A DNA stretch of 49,798 nucleotides from Flavobacteriales bacterium (lineage in GTDB: Bacteria; Bacteroidota; Bacteroidia; Flavobacteriales_D; Sanyastnellaceae), in contig JAGQVX010000008.1 in the NCBI GenBank assembly GCA_020437755.1, forward strand, positions 1 to 49,798. The letters run 5' to 3'. The position numbers and the translations under genes are program-made. This document shows positions 1-8,960 of this stretch, piece after piece. A model generated the notes under the pieces. That model saw only the letters and a program-made list of their open reading frames with translations. It made no database searches and was not told the DNA's origin. The first letter of the stretch is position 1. The number at the start of each line of letters is the position of its first letter.

Positions 1-3
1 GAC

Positions 4-1809
4 TTAATCTACATTGTCGTGGAGGAAGGGATTGTTTTCCTTCAACTTCACTTCTTTATTGCCATTCTCATCCACCTCTTCGGAAAGGGTGAATCGGGAA
101 ACATTGGACTGGTCAGACCTAGGGGTGTCGTCGAGTTGGACGTTCTTGCGACGGTACGCAGGTTCGTTTTCCAAATCGGCCAGACCCGAAGGAGTTTTGA
201 GCTTGAGCGTAAGATCTTTGATGCGCGAAGCACGATCCATGTTGCGGGCATTGAGCTTTTCGCGTGATGGACGGTCCTCAAAATGTACGGTGCTATCGCC
301 CGACTGAATCTTGAGGTTGCTCGTATCTGGAGCATCGGCAGTTGTTTCCAACTCGTCGGCGTCTAAATCGTAATAGCGAACTTCTGCCTTTTCTTCATTC
401 ACGGGTTCAGCTGCGGTTTCCGGTTCTTCGATTTCGGGCGCTTGATAGCTCCAGTCGCCGAAAAGATTGGGCTGGGCCTCGGCATTGGTCGTTTCTTCTT
501 CCGACACTTCTTCTTGTTCAGTCTCGCTCACCGGCAAAGCTGGGGGAGTGGGCTGAATGGGAAGTGCGGGAGGAGTTACTGCCTGCGGAAGGTCTTCCAC
601 TTCTTCTTGTGCATGAACGGATTCCTCAGCGGGCTCAGGAGTTTCTTCTTTGCGAATCAGGTAGGGCTCCTGTTCCGTGGGCTGCTCGATTTGCACCTCA
701 CGGTGTGCGGTTCCCGGTTGCGTTTGGGTAGGTTTGGTAACTTTTGAAGTAATCTCCTTCAGTTCATCTTGTCCCAACACATAAATCTCCTTTTTGGGAG
801 CCTGAACCGGCAAACCTGCATCTACCTCATGCGCCTGGAAACCGGTTGCAATTACCGTAACACATAGCTGATCATCAAGTGATTGATCGGGTCCGTAGCC
901 CCAAATTACTTCGGCACTCATACCGGCTTTTTCCTGGATGTGATCGGTGATTTCCATGATCTCATCCATGAGGACTTCCTGAGTTCCATAAGTGATGTTC
1001 AGCAGCACGAAATTGGCTCCGTTAATATCATTGTCATTTAGGAGTGGTGATTCGAGAGCTTCCGTAACGGCACGCATGGCTCTTTCTTCCCCAGCAGCTT
1101 TACCCGATCCCATAATGGCAACACCACTGTTGCGCATTACGGTGTTCACGTCGTTCATATCAACGTTGATCTCACCGGTAAGCGTAATCACTTCAGCAAT
1201 CCCTTTTGCCGCAGTGCAAAGCACTTCGTCGGCCTGCGAGAACGCTCCTTTCAAGGTGAGGTTGCCAAACAGTTCACGCAATTTGTCGTTCTTAATGATC
1301 AACAGGGTATCCACAGCATCGCGCATTTCTTCCAGACCGAAATCGGCCTGAGTCATTCGTTTGCGGCCCTCGAAGAGGAACGGAACGGTCACAATACCAA
1401 CGGTGAGGATCCCCATTTCCTTAGCTGCGCGTGCAATGATCGGTGCGGCTCCGGTTCCGGTTCCTCCACCCATCCCTGCAGTAACGAATACCATGGTGGT
1501 ATTTTCCGAAAGGAGGTCCTTGATTTCATCCAGCGTTTCGACTGCTGCGTTCTTACCTACTTCGGGAATAGATCCCGCACCACGTCCTGATGTAAGCGTA
1601 GCTCCGAGTTGGATTTTTGTAGGCACCGGACTGCTGTCGAGTGCTTGTTCGTCTGTGTTGCACACTATGAAATCAACTCCCTTGATTCCTTGCTCGTACA
1701 TGTAGTTGACTGCGTTACTTCCACCGCCACCTACTCCAATCACTTTAATGATCGAAGAGTGATCTTTAGGGAGGTTGAATCGCATCAAATCTGCTGAGTT
1801 TCCGTCCAT
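4..1809 (-). CDS. ftsZ: Cell division protein FtsZ
   Basis: Tubulin-like GTPase that polymerises into the cytokinetic Z-ring at midcell. The glycine-rich start of the nucleotide fold (GGGGSN, residues 27-32), the tubulin signature GGGTGTG (about 114-120) and the T7 catalytic loop NVDMND (about 215-220) are all present. The conserved core ends near residue 335. It is followed by about 220 residues of acidic, Pro/Glu-rich linker and a short C-terminal peptide ending in FLHDNVD, the form seen in flavobacterial FtsZ. At 601 residues it is much longer than the roughly 380 of Escherichia coli, entirely because of the linker. It is the last gene of the division cluster and lies 56 bases after ftsA. 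A small inverted repeat sits in that gap. Confidence 0.98.
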   Translation of the reverse strand: MDGNSADLMRFNLPKDHSSIIKVIGVGGGGSNAVNYMYEQGIKGVDFIVCNTDEQALDSSPVPTKIQLGATLTSGRGAGSIPEVGKNAAVETLDEIKDLLSENTTMVFVTAGMGGGTGTGAAPIIARAAKEMGILTVGIVTVPFLFEGRKRMTQADFGLEEMRDAVDTLLIIKNDKLRELFGNLTLKGAFSQADEVLCTAAKGIAEVITLTGEINVDMNDVNTVMRNSGVAIMGSGKAAGEERAMRAVTEALESPLLNDNDINGANFVLLNITYGTQEVLMDEIMEITDHIQEKAGMSAEVIWGYGPDQSLDDQLCVTVIATGFQAHEVDAGLPVQAPKKEIYVLGQDELKEITSKVTKPTQTQPGTAHREVQIEQPTEQEPYLIRKEETPEPAEESVHAQEEVEDLPQAVTPPALPIQPTPPALPVSETEQEEVSEEETTNAEAQPNLFGDWSYQAPEIEEPETAAEPVNEEKAEVRYYDLDADELETTADAPDTSNLKIQSGDSTVHFEDRPSREKLNARNMDRASRIKDLTLKLKTPSGLADLENEPAYRRKNVQLDDTPRSDQSNVSRFTLSEEVDENGNKEVKLKENNPFLHDNVD

Positions 1810-1847
1810 TTTATTGCCGTTTTTATGTGTTCTGTTACCAATTTGCT

Positions 1848-1863
1848 GCCGATACCGGCAAAT
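1848..1863 (-). repeat. Iterated ATTT-hairpin element, 4-bp stem form
   Basis: On the minus strand this reads ATTT, stem GCCG, loop GTAT, stem CGGC. It is one of few copies outside a gene, lying in the ftsA-ftsZ gap. A further ATTTG on the other side makes the dyad nearly symmetric. It could also act as a weak transcript hairpin between the two genes. Confidence 0.5.
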
Positions 1864-1865
1864 GC

Positions 1866-3122
1866 TTATTCTTCTTCAAACCAGGTTTTAATCTTTGAAA
1901 TGAAGCTGCTTGCTCCTTTTGATGTCTGCTCCTGAGCCACGTCCTTGAAATTGCCTTTGGTTCCATGCGATTTCAAGCTCTCGTATCCTTTAATAACCAG
2001 TCCGACACCTGTTGAGTATGAAGGGCTGATAATGTCTTCGGATGGTGCTTTGGCCAAATGTTCGTTTGGATAGCCAATGCGGCAATCCATACCGGTGATG
2101 TACTCAAACAACTGCTGAATATGGCGCAATTGCGATCCACCTCCTGTCACTACGATTCCACCGATCATTTGCTTTTCAAAGCCGCTGTTTTTGATCTCGT
2201 AGTAAACGTGTTCTACGATTTCTTCCATGCGAGCCTGGATGATATTCGCGAGGTTTTTCAACGAGATTTCCTTAGGCTCTCGTCCGCGCAATCCCGGAAT
2301 ACACACGACTTCGTTTTCTTTGTTTTCTCCGCCTAAAGCTGATCCAAACTTGATTTTGAGCAACTCGGCCTGATTGTGCATAATGGTGCAGCCGGTTTTG
2401 ATATCCTCTGTAATCACGTTACCTCCAAAAGGAATCACTGCAGTGTGGCGAATGATGCCATCCTGGAAAATTGCGATGTCGGTTGTACCACCACCGATAT
2501 CGACCAATACCACTCCCGCTTCTTTTTCTTCTTCGCTCAAAACCGCTTCGGAACTGGCCAAGGGCTCGAGAATCAATTGATCTACTTCCAGATTTGCCTT
2601 CGACACACACTTGTAAATGTTTTTCGCCGCGGCAATTTGGCCGGTAATGATGTGGAAATTGGCTTCAAGGCGAACCCCCGACATCCCGATAGGATCCTTG
2701 ATGCCTTGCTCATTGTCCACGGTATATTCCTGCGGAAGAACATGAATGATCTCTTCACCCGGAAGCATGACCAATTTGTGCATGTCATCGATCAGGGCAT
2801 CAATGTCCTGGCGCGTGATCTCGTCTTCATAAGAATCACGGGTGTGAATACCGCGGTGCTGCAGACTCTTGATGTGCTGTCCGGCAATTCCCACGTTTAC
2901 CACACGGATGTCCACTCCCGAAGAAGCTTCTGCCTGACGAACGGCTTCAGTGATAGCACTAACCGTTTTTTCGATGTTCGAGACCACACCACGACTTACG
3001 CCCAGTGAATCGGTTTTACCCATTCCCAGGATTTCGATCTTGCCGTGTTCGTTTTTGCGTCCCACCAGACAGGCAATCTTGGTGGTACCGATGTCGAGTC
3101 CTACAATAATTTCTTGTTCCAT
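1866..3122 (-). CDS. ftsA: Cell division protein FtsA
   Basis: Actin-like ATPase that tethers FtsZ filaments to the membrane and recruits later division proteins. The phosphate-1 motif GLDIGTTK is near the N-terminus and the phosphate-2 motif VDIGGGTTD lies mid-protein. The C-terminus (FISKIKTWFEEE) is an amphipathic helix suited to membrane binding. An in-frame ATG 36 bases upstream (3158) would add twelve residues and overlap ftsQ. I chose the ATG at 3122 because family members start directly with the MEQEIIVGLDIG-type strand. The product is 418 residues, usual for the family. The gene lies 11 bases after ftsQ and is presumably cotranscribed with it. Confidence 0.96.
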   Translation of the reverse strand: MEQEIIVGLDIGTTKIACLVGRKNEHGKIEILGMGKTDSLGVSRGVVSNIEKTVSAITEAVRQAEASSGVDIRVVNVGIAGQHIKSLQHRGIHTRDSYEDEITRQDIDALIDDMHKLVMLPGEEIIHVLPQEYTVDNEQGIKDPIGMSGVRLEANFHIITGQIAAAKNIYKCVSKANLEVDQLILEPLASSEAVLSEEEKEAGVVLVDIGGGTTDIAIFQDGIIRHTAVIPFGGNVITEDIKTGCTIMHNQAELLKIKFGSALGGENKENEVVCIPGLRGREPKEISLKNLANIIQARMEEIVEHVYYEIKNSGFEKQMIGGIVVTGGGSQLRHIQQLFEYITGMDCRIGYPNEHLAKAPSEDIISPSYSTGVGLVIKGYESLKSHGTKGNFKDVAQEQTSKGASSFISKIKTWFEEE

Positions 3123-3133
3123 GTGATGTCGTG

Positions 3134-3925
3134 TTACTGCCAGGGTTTGCGTGTGCATACCACCTGATCGCGGAATTTTAGATTAATCGTTTGGTACTTA
3201 TTCAAGTTGGTTTTGTTGACGGTCTTTGAATAGAACGCCTCCAGTTTTTTCATTTTCTTGTTCAGGTCGGTTACTTCACCGATCACAATTTCGTGGTCGC
3301 CTATCCGAGGAATCATCACAAAGTCTCCGTTCTTTCCGATCCAAAAATGGTCTGCAAGAGCACTCAGAAATTCATTTTCCTGAACGTAGTTGGCAACCTT
3401 GAGAATTTCGTCGAGGTAGGTTTGGTCCAACTGTTCATCACGTTCCAGTTGTTCCACACACAAAGCCTTTGGCGATTCATGTAACGCACCCAGAAATACC
3501 GGGACATGCGCGGTGTATCGCGACGATAGTGGAATAATCCACCCTTCCTTGTCGAGGTAAAAGCCTGAACCATCGGCATTCATTATTCGACACAAGGGAG
3601 CCCGTTGATGAGCTTCAACGTGCACACGGCCGTCCAGCGTTTTGTGAACGATGGCATCGCTAACTCCCGGGTTGTTCAATACTATTTGGCGAATGCCTTC
3701 CGATTGTATCGATGTCATGGCAGTGCCTTCCAAAGTGCCCATTTGTTCGGCGATTTGCTGACGAAGAAGCGTTTCACTCACAAACAAGACCTGATCCTGA
3801 TGGGAGATGTCGATGTCCAGTTTCCAGCAAATAGACTCCTGATTTGAGGCACGTACGAAACCCAGCAAGACCATCGCCGCAGCAATGATCAATACCCATG
3901 TTCCTATGACTAAGCCTCGTTTCAT
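3134..3925 (-). CDS. ftsQ: Cell division protein FtsQ/DivIB
   Basis: Single-pass membrane protein of the divisome that links FtsA/FtsZ-side assembly to the FtsL/FtsI synthase complex. One transmembrane helix lies at about residues 6-25, followed by a periplasmic region of about 235 residues that fits the POTRA plus beta-domain layout. Sequence similarity in this family is low in Bacteroidota, so the call leans on size, topology and its position between murC and ftsA. The start codon overlaps the murC stop by four bases (ATGA), indicating translational coupling. A copy of the iterated ATTTGGCGNATGCC element lies inside the gene. Confidence 0.92.
   Translation of the reverse strand: MKRGLVIGTWVLIIAAAMVLLGFVRASNQESICWKLDIDISHQDQVLFVSETLLRQQIAEQMGTLEGTAMTSIQSEGIRQIVLNNPGVSDAIVHKTLDGRVHVEAHQRAPLCRIMNADGSGFYLDKEGWIIPLSSRYTAHVPVFLGALHESPKALCVEQLERDEQLDQTYLDEILKVANYVQENEFLSALADHFWIGKNGDFVMIPRIGDHEIVIGEVTDLNKKMKKLEAFYSKTVNKTNLNKYQTINLKFRDQVVCTRKPWQ
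3684..3697 (+). repeat. Iterated ATTTGGCGAATGCC element
   Basis: Exact copy with the GAAT loop, inside ftsQ and antisense to it. The gene reads it as GIRQ, a different frame from most other copies. Confidence 0.75.
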
Positions 3926-5292
3926 GTTGTTAACCAGTGAGTTATGGAATTAACCAATTGATCGATGTCCCCGGCTCCCAGGGTCACCAATACGTCGAAA
4001 TCCAATGACTCCAATTCACCCAATAACTCACTTTTTTGAACCACTCTACAGGGGGTGTTGGAGATTTTATTCAGAAGCATTTGTGAATCAATTCCGGGAA
4101 GGGGTTTTTCCCGCGCCGGATAGATGGGGAGCAGGATCACTTCGTCCAATCCTGAAAGAGCATCGGCAAAGCCATCTGCAAAGTCTCGCGTACGTGAGAA
4201 TAAGTGGGGTTGGAAGATACCGGCAACCTTGCGGCCTGGGTATAACTCGCGCAATGCCGAGATGCACGCACGCAACTCAGTAGGATGGTGCGCGTAGTCG
4301 TCCACATACACATGCCGGTCGTTTCGGACATGAATATCAAAACGTCGATAGACACCTGCAAAGGAGGATAGGGCAGACTTTATATCTTCAGGTGACGCAC
4401 CATTGAGGTACGCTATTCCGGCCGCAGCTACCGCATTTTCGATATTGTGCCTGCCCGGAATCCCAAGCTCACAATTCTCTAATGCCTTGTTCTGCAGGTG
4501 CAGGGTAAATACAAAACGCCCATTTTCTACGCGGATATCAGAAGCAAAAAAATCGGTGGGTGACTGCGCGGAATAGTGGAGGTGCTTAGCCTTGAAAGGA
4601 TCATGTATATCGAGCTCCAGGCGGGTTAGGAGTACGCCGTTTTCACGAACTTGTTTTCCGAATTGGATGAACGTATCGCGCAGTTCTTCAGCATTGTCAT
4701 ATATATCGAGGTGATCGGCATCGAGCGACGAAATAATGGCGTAAGTCGGATTGAGGGTGAGGAATGAACGATCAAATTCATCGGCTTCGACTACGGTAAG
4801 TTGTGATTTGGCATTCGCCAAATAGTTGGTTCCGTAGTTGGACGCAATGCCCCCCAGGAATGCGTTACATCCCACCCCGGAGGAAGTGAGGATGTGGGCA
4901 AGCATGGTTGAAATGGTGGTCTTGCCATGGGTTCCGGCGACCGCCAATCCCACAGTTGATGCCACAAGGGAGCCGAGTATCTCTGAGCGTTTCCTGATAG
5001 TGTATCCCTCAGACCGCAAATAGTGCCACTCACGGTTGTCTTCCTTTATAGCCGGAGTTCGTACAACTAAGGTGTTTTCTCGGTTTTCGCGGATGTACCC
5101 GGGAATATCTGCCTCTGAATCGGTAAAATGAATGGCAATTCCCTCTTTCTGCAGCTTGTTGGTGAGCGGGGTGGGGGTGCGGTCAAATCCACTTACCTTA
5201 TGACCATGGGTATTAAAATAGCGCGCCAATGCGCTCATACCAATGCCACCGATTCCGAGGAAGTAGAGATATGTGCCCGCGCGCCAATCCAT
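3922..5292 (-). CDS. murC: UDP-N-acetylmuramate--L-alanine ligase MurC
   Basis: Cytoplasmic ATP-dependent ligase adding the first amino acid (L-Ala) to UDP-MurNAc in peptidoglycan precursor synthesis. An N-terminal Rossmann loop (GIGGIGMS, residues 13-20) binds the UDP-sugar. The Mur ligase P-loop AGTHGKTT is at about 119-126, and the histidine-containing central and C-terminal ligase domains follow. The length of 456 residues is normal. Its first base is shared with the murG stop (TGATG) and its stop overlaps the ftsQ start, so it is embedded in a tightly coupled operon. No Ddl or MurF gene is present in this cluster, so those steps must be encoded elsewhere. Confidence 0.97.
   Translation of the reverse strand: MDWRAGTYLYFLGIGGIGMSALARYFNTHGHKVSGFDRTPTPLTNKLQKEGIAIHFTDSEADIPGYIRENRENTLVVRTPAIKEDNREWHYLRSEGYTIRKRSEILGSLVASTVGLAVAGTHGKTTISTMLAHILTSSGVGCNAFLGGIASNYGTNYLANAKSQLTVVEADEFDRSFLTLNPTYAIISSLDADHLDIYDNAEELRDTFIQFGKQVRENGVLLTRLELDIHDPFKAKHLHYSAQSPTDFFASDIRVENGRFVFTLHLQNKALENCELGIPGRHNIENAVAAAGIAYLNGASPEDIKSALSSFAGVYRRFDIHVRNDRHVYVDDYAHHPTELRACISALRELYPGRKVAGIFQPHLFSRTRDFADGFADALSGLDEVILLPIYPAREKPLPGIDSQMLLNKISNTPCRVVQKSELLGELESLDFDVLVTLGAGDIDQLVNSITHWLTT
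4810..4823 (-). repeat. Iterated ATTTGGCGAATGCC element
   Basis: Exact copy in murC (encodes part of YLANA). Here the flanks extend the dyad to 7-bp arms (ATTTGGC / GCCAAAT) at 4806-4823, the most symmetric copy of the set. Confidence 0.75.
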
Positions 5293-6398
5293 CAGTTGTG
5301 GTCAATAATGTTGAGTGCAATTCGGGCAATTTCTTCGTCTGCTCCGGGGAGTCCAAGTCTGAGAATTTCGGTACCAAGTCGGTCACGTCGATCCAGGTCT
5401 GAAATCAATTGCTCGAGCACCGTCGGGAGTTCTTCAATACATTGAGCATCCTTCACGAGAATCCCTGCATTTCGATCTACGAGAGCCTGGGCATTCTTGG
5501 TTTGATGATCCTCCGCTGCATGAGGCAGCGGAACAAATATGGCGGGTTTGCCAATGAGGCACAGTTCAGATATGCTCATGGCACCTGCTCGTGATATGAT
5601 GATATCGGCGGCGGCATACGCCAAATCCATCTCCCGGATAAACTCGTGTACGCGGATATTGGAAGCTTCTGCCTGCCGAACATCTTCCAAGGCTTGTTGG
5701 TGATACAGTTTTCCCGTTTGCCAAATGACTTGGACATCCAGGTTGGCCAGTCGCGGAAGCATGGCTTTAACGGCATGATTGATTGTACGAGCGCCCAGAC
5801 TCCCCCCCATAAAAAACAGGGTTGTAATCCCGGGCTTCAGGTTGAAGTGGGATTCGGCAGTCTGGCGTTTGCCTTCAATGGCAACCATTTCTCTTCGCAC
5901 CGGATTTCCGGTTTTAATAATCGACTTTTCTGGAAACCACTTCTCCATACCGTCATAAGCAACGCAGATTTTGCGTGCCTTGGGCGCCAGGATTTTGTTC
6001 GTGATCCCGGGAAAAGAGTTTTGTTCCTGGATCATGGTTGGAATCCCCATCGAAGCTGCAGCTTTCAACAAAGGACCACTTGCAAAACCACCAACGCCAA
6101 TAGCGATTTGGGGTTTAAACTCTTTGATAATCTTGCGGGCGTTGATCAGACTGCTGATGACCTTAAACGGGAAGGCAAGGTTTTGAGGGGTTAGCTTGCG
6201 CTGAAGGCCCGATATCCACAAACCGCGAATAGGGTAACCCGCTGCAGGAACTTTCTCCATTTCCATCTTGCCTTTGGCACCCACAAATAAAATGTCGGCG
6301 TTAGGCTCAAGGGCTTTGATGGCATTGGCAATAGCCACCGCCGGAAAGATATGTCCCCCGGTGCCTCCTCCGCTTATGATGACTCTAGGCGATCCCAT
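5292..6398 (-). CDS. murG: UDP-GlcNAc--lipid I transferase MurG
   Basis: Peripheral membrane glycosyltransferase (family GT28) that converts lipid I to lipid II on the inner face of the cytoplasmic membrane. The N-terminal glycine loop GGGTGGH (residues 10-16) and the C-terminal donor-binding region (GKPAIFVPLPHAAEDHQTKNA) are both intact. The length of 368 residues is typical. It overlaps ftsW by 14 bases upstream and murC by one base downstream. Confidence 0.97.
   Translation of the reverse strand: MGSPRVIISGGGTGGHIFPAVAIANAIKALEPNADILFVGAKGKMEMEKVPAAGYPIRGLWISGLQRKLTPQNLAFPFKVISSLINARKIIKEFKPQIAIGVGGFASGPLLKAAASMGIPTMIQEQNSFPGITNKILAPKARKICVAYDGMEKWFPEKSIIKTGNPVRREMVAIEGKRQTAESHFNLKPGITTLFFMGGSLGARTINHAVKAMLPRLANLDVQVIWQTGKLYHQQALEDVRQAEASNIRVHEFIREMDLAYAAADIIISRAGAMSISELCLIGKPAIFVPLPHAAEDHQTKNAQALVDRNAGILVKDAQCIEELPTVLEQLISDLDRRDRLGTEILRLGLPGADEEIARIALNIIDHN
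5613..5626 (-). repeat. Iterated ATTTGGCGTATGCC element
   Basis: Exact copy with the GTAT loop, inside murG, read in the gene as part of DLAYAA. Confidence 0.75.
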
Positions 6399-7608
6399 GC
6401 TCCGGTTCTTTTGGGGTGTTGAGATGATTGCCTTTTACGGTGTTTTCTTCTCCTTCTTCATTTTCTTCGCTGTTGTACACCAATCTACTGATGGACAGTA
6501 TAATGCCCAGGGCTAGCGCGGTGAAGAGTATGGAGGTTCCTCCCATACTTACCATTGGCAACGGCTGACCTGTAGTGGGGAGAATGTTAACTGCAACTCC
6601 CATGTTAATCATGGCCTGGAAAACCATCATGAAACCCAGACCAACTACAGCCAGTCCCCCGAAGTGACTCGGGCTTTTGTTTGCCATTTTTACACACCGA
6701 TACATCAGAATGATGTACAGAAAAACCAATCCAATCGCTCCGAAAATCGAACCGTATTCCTGGATGATAAACGCGAAGATCATATCAGAATAGGGGTGAG
6801 GTAGGAAGTTACGCGCCGATCCACTTCCGGCGCCGGCCGGGAAAAGTCCGCCATCGTATATCGCAAATTGCGCACGATCAATTTGATACGTTTCGCTTGG
6901 ATCTGAATCGCCCTCACCAGTGTTGAAAAACGTATCTATACGCTGCTTCCACGTGCCAAATCGAGGAAAAGTCTCCCCGTTGGTAGTTCCCAGCAGATAA
7001 ATAATCCCCAACGCTCCTGCGATGATCCCCATTACCTTTAACAGGTGCTTGAAGGGCACTCCTCCAACCATAAGCATCACAAAGCAAATGAATCCCAACA
7101 TGGCTGCAGTCGAAAAATCGGCTGGAAGGATCAAGGCGCAGATTACACCTATCCAGGCCAATATGGGGAGTACACCGTTTTTAAAGTCGTGCAGCTGTGT
7201 GCGTTTCACATTGAGCATGCGAGCCACGTAAACAATGAGTACAACCTTGGCGAAGTCGGAGGTTTGAAAGGTCAGAGCTAACCCCGGAATGCGGAGCCAA
7301 CGCTTGGCTTCATTCACCTCAATACCCACGATTAATGTAAGTAGCAGCATGATTGCTGCAACCCAAATAAACAGTTGAGATAACTTGGAAAAGTACTTCG
7401 ATGGGATGTTGTGGATGACGTAAATCAATCCAAATCCCATAGCCAGCATAACCCCATGCTTCAGCAAGAACTTAAAGGAGTTTCCACCCGCTTTCAGTGC
7501 CAGACTCGAAATTGAGCTGTACACTGCCAACAGGGATACGACCGACAGAATCAGTACGATCATCCAAATGACCTTGTCTCCTTTAACTTTACTGAGCAGG
7601 GTTTGCAT
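6385..7608 (-). CDS. ftsW: Septal peptidoglycan glycosyltransferase FtsW
   Basis: Polytopic SEDS-family glycosyltransferase that polymerises lipid II at the septum together with FtsI. About ten hydrophobic helices are visible, with a long periplasmic loop between residues of about 200 and 260. The family's C-terminal signature (GGTSILFTALALGIILSISR) is present. The 407-residue length fits. Placement between murD and murG in the division cluster favours FtsW over the elongation paralogue RodA. The cytoplasmic tail after the last helix is charged and short. The murD stop lies five bases upstream and the 3' end overlaps murG. Confidence 0.96.
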   Translation of the reverse strand: MQTLLSKVKGDKVIWMIVLILSVVSLLAVYSSISSLALKAGGNSFKFLLKHGVMLAMGFGLIYVIHNIPSKYFSKLSQLFIWVAAIMLLLTLIVGIEVNEAKRWLRIPGLALTFQTSDFAKVVLIVYVARMLNVKRTQLHDFKNGVLPILAWIGVICALILPADFSTAAMLGFICFVMLMVGGVPFKHLLKVMGIIAGALGIIYLLGTTNGETFPRFGTWKQRIDTFFNTGEGDSDPSETYQIDRAQFAIYDGGLFPAGAGSGSARNFLPHPYSDMIFAFIIQEYGSIFGAIGLVFLYIILMYRCVKMANKSPSHFGGLAVVGLGFMMVFQAMINMGVAVNILPTTGQPLPMVSMGGTSILFTALALGIILSISRLVYNSEENEEGEENTVKGNHLNTPKEPEHGIA

Positions 7609-7613
7609 GGTAC

Positions 7614-8960
7614 TTACAGACTTCTTACTGCTTGTTTGAATTGGTGTCCGCGGTCTTCATAGCTTTCGAACAGATCGAAGCTGGCACAAGCAGGTGATAG
7701 CAATACAGCATCTCCTTTGTACCCCAGTTCATAAGCGAGGTTTACCGCTTCTTGAGCACTTTCAGCGTCCACAATCTGATCTACTACACCCCCGAAGGCT
7801 TCGTGCAGTTTACTGTTGTCTTTTCCCAAACAAATCAGAGCCTTAACACGCTCCTGTACGAGTGGCATGAGTTCGTTATAATCATTGCCTTTGTCTACTC
7901 CTCCGGCAATCCATATCACCGGCTTGTCCATGCTTTCTAGTGCGTACCAGGTAGAGTTGACGTTGGTGGCTTTGCTGTCGTTGATGAAGGTGATTCCGGC
8001 AACTTTCGCAACAAATTCGAGTCGGTGCTCAATGTTTTCAAAGTGGGTGAGGCTGTCGCGCACAACTTCTTTGCGCAGTTCCAAAATACGCCCTGCTACT
8101 CCCGATGCCATGGAGTTGAATAGGTTGTGCTTTCCTTTTAAAGCCAAATCATGTATTGACATAGTCAGTTGGTTATTGATGGTTTGTATTTCTAATTCTT
8201 CATTATTCACACGGGCTCCTTTCCAATCGGCTGTTTTTTCGGCCACAAGGGCAAATGGATAGCACGTTGCTCGTGTTGGTTTTTCACTTAGTTCCTTCAC
8301 TATGACAGGGTCTTCCTGCCAGAAAATCAGGTGATCGGATGGGGTTTGGTTGCGCGTAATGCGCATCTTCGAATCGATGTAATTCTGAAAATCGTAGTTA
8401 TACCGGTCGAGGTGATCTGGAGTGATATTCATCAGTATGGCGATGTACGGTCTGAACGTACGCGTGCCATCCAACTGAAAACTACTTACTTCGAGTACCC
8501 AATAGTCACGGTCACGCTCGGCCACCTGCAGAGCAAAGCTCTTTCCGATGTTGCCGCCCAGTCCAACATCCAGCCCTGCATTCACCAGCATGTGATGCGT
8601 GAGCAAGGTGGTTGTGGTTTTTCCGTTACTTCCGGTGATTGCGATGATCTTACCATTGGTGTGTTGGTAAGCATATTCGATTTCATCGATCCAGGGGATG
8701 TTGCGTACATTCAATTCCTTGATGATTGGAGCCTTCTCAGGAATTCCGGGACTTTTGATTACCAGGTCGCTGTCCAGAATTCTATTTGGCGAATGCCCGC
8801 CCTCTTCCCATTCGATACCATGATGTGAAAGAACGTCTTTGTATTTCGTCTTTATACCTCCCGCATCCGAGAGGAATACTTGGTTTCCCAGTTTCTTTGC
8901 CAGCACCGCCGCTCCGGTCCCGCTTTCTCCACCGCCCAGTATGGTAATGCGTTGACTCAT
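7614..8960 (-). CDS. murD: UDP-MurNAc-L-alanine--D-glutamate ligase MurD
   Basis: Cytoplasmic ligase adding D-Glu to UDP-MurNAc-L-Ala. The N-terminal UDP-binding loop (GGGESGTGAA, residues 9-18) precedes the P-loop TGSNGKTT (109-116). The MNITPDHLDRY segment that follows is the usual Mur ligase central-domain motif. The length of 448 residues is normal. The start codon shares one base with the mraY stop. The gene contains one copy of the iterated element and one of two copies of a 19-base identity shared with the gene at 21184-21945. Confidence 0.97.
   Translation of the reverse strand: MSQRITILGGGESGTGAAVLAKKLGNQVFLSDAGGIKTKYKDVLSHHGIEWEEGGHSPNRILDSDLVIKSPGIPEKAPIIKELNVRNIPWIDEIEYAYQHTNGKIIAITGSNGKTTTTLLTHHMLVNAGLDVGLGGNIGKSFALQVAERDRDYWVLEVSSFQLDGTRTFRPYIAILMNITPDHLDRYNYDFQNYIDSKMRITRNQTPSDHLIFWQEDPVIVKELSEKPTRATCYPFALVAEKTADWKGARVNNEELEIQTINNQLTMSIHDLALKGKHNLFNSMASGVAGRILELRKEVVRDSLTHFENIEHRLEFVAKVAGITFINDSKATNVNSTWYALESMDKPVIWIAGGVDKGNDYNELMPLVQERVKALICLGKDNSKLHEAFGGVVDQIVDAESAQEAVNLAYELGYKGDAVLLSPACASFDLFESYEDRGHQFKQAVRSL
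8240..8258 (-). repeat. 19-base identity, copy 1
   Basis: The plus-strand sequence cggccacaagggcaaatgg is repeated exactly at 21225-21243 in an unrelated gene. Read on the minus strand it is CCATTTG, CC, CTTGT, GGCCG: ATTT plus a GCC/GGC inverted repeat with a 5-base loop. It may therefore be a loop variant of the iterated element. Confidence 0.4.
8784..8797 (+). repeat. Iterated ATTTGGCGAATGCC element
   Basis: Exact copy inside murD, antisense to it. The gene reads it as HSPNR, a third distinct frame. Confidence 0.75.

Noticed and set aside
2376..3008. A 210-codon open frame antisense to ftsA
   Set aside because: It has no recognisable domain or start context and lies fully opposite a well-supported gene. 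It is a codon-bias shadow.
3123..3158. Upstream ATG for ftsA adding twelve residues
   Set aside because: It overlaps ftsQ, and the added residues have no counterpart in FtsA proteins.
4957..4969. Partial third copy of the 19-base identity in murC
   Set aside because: Only about ten bases match, which is within chance.
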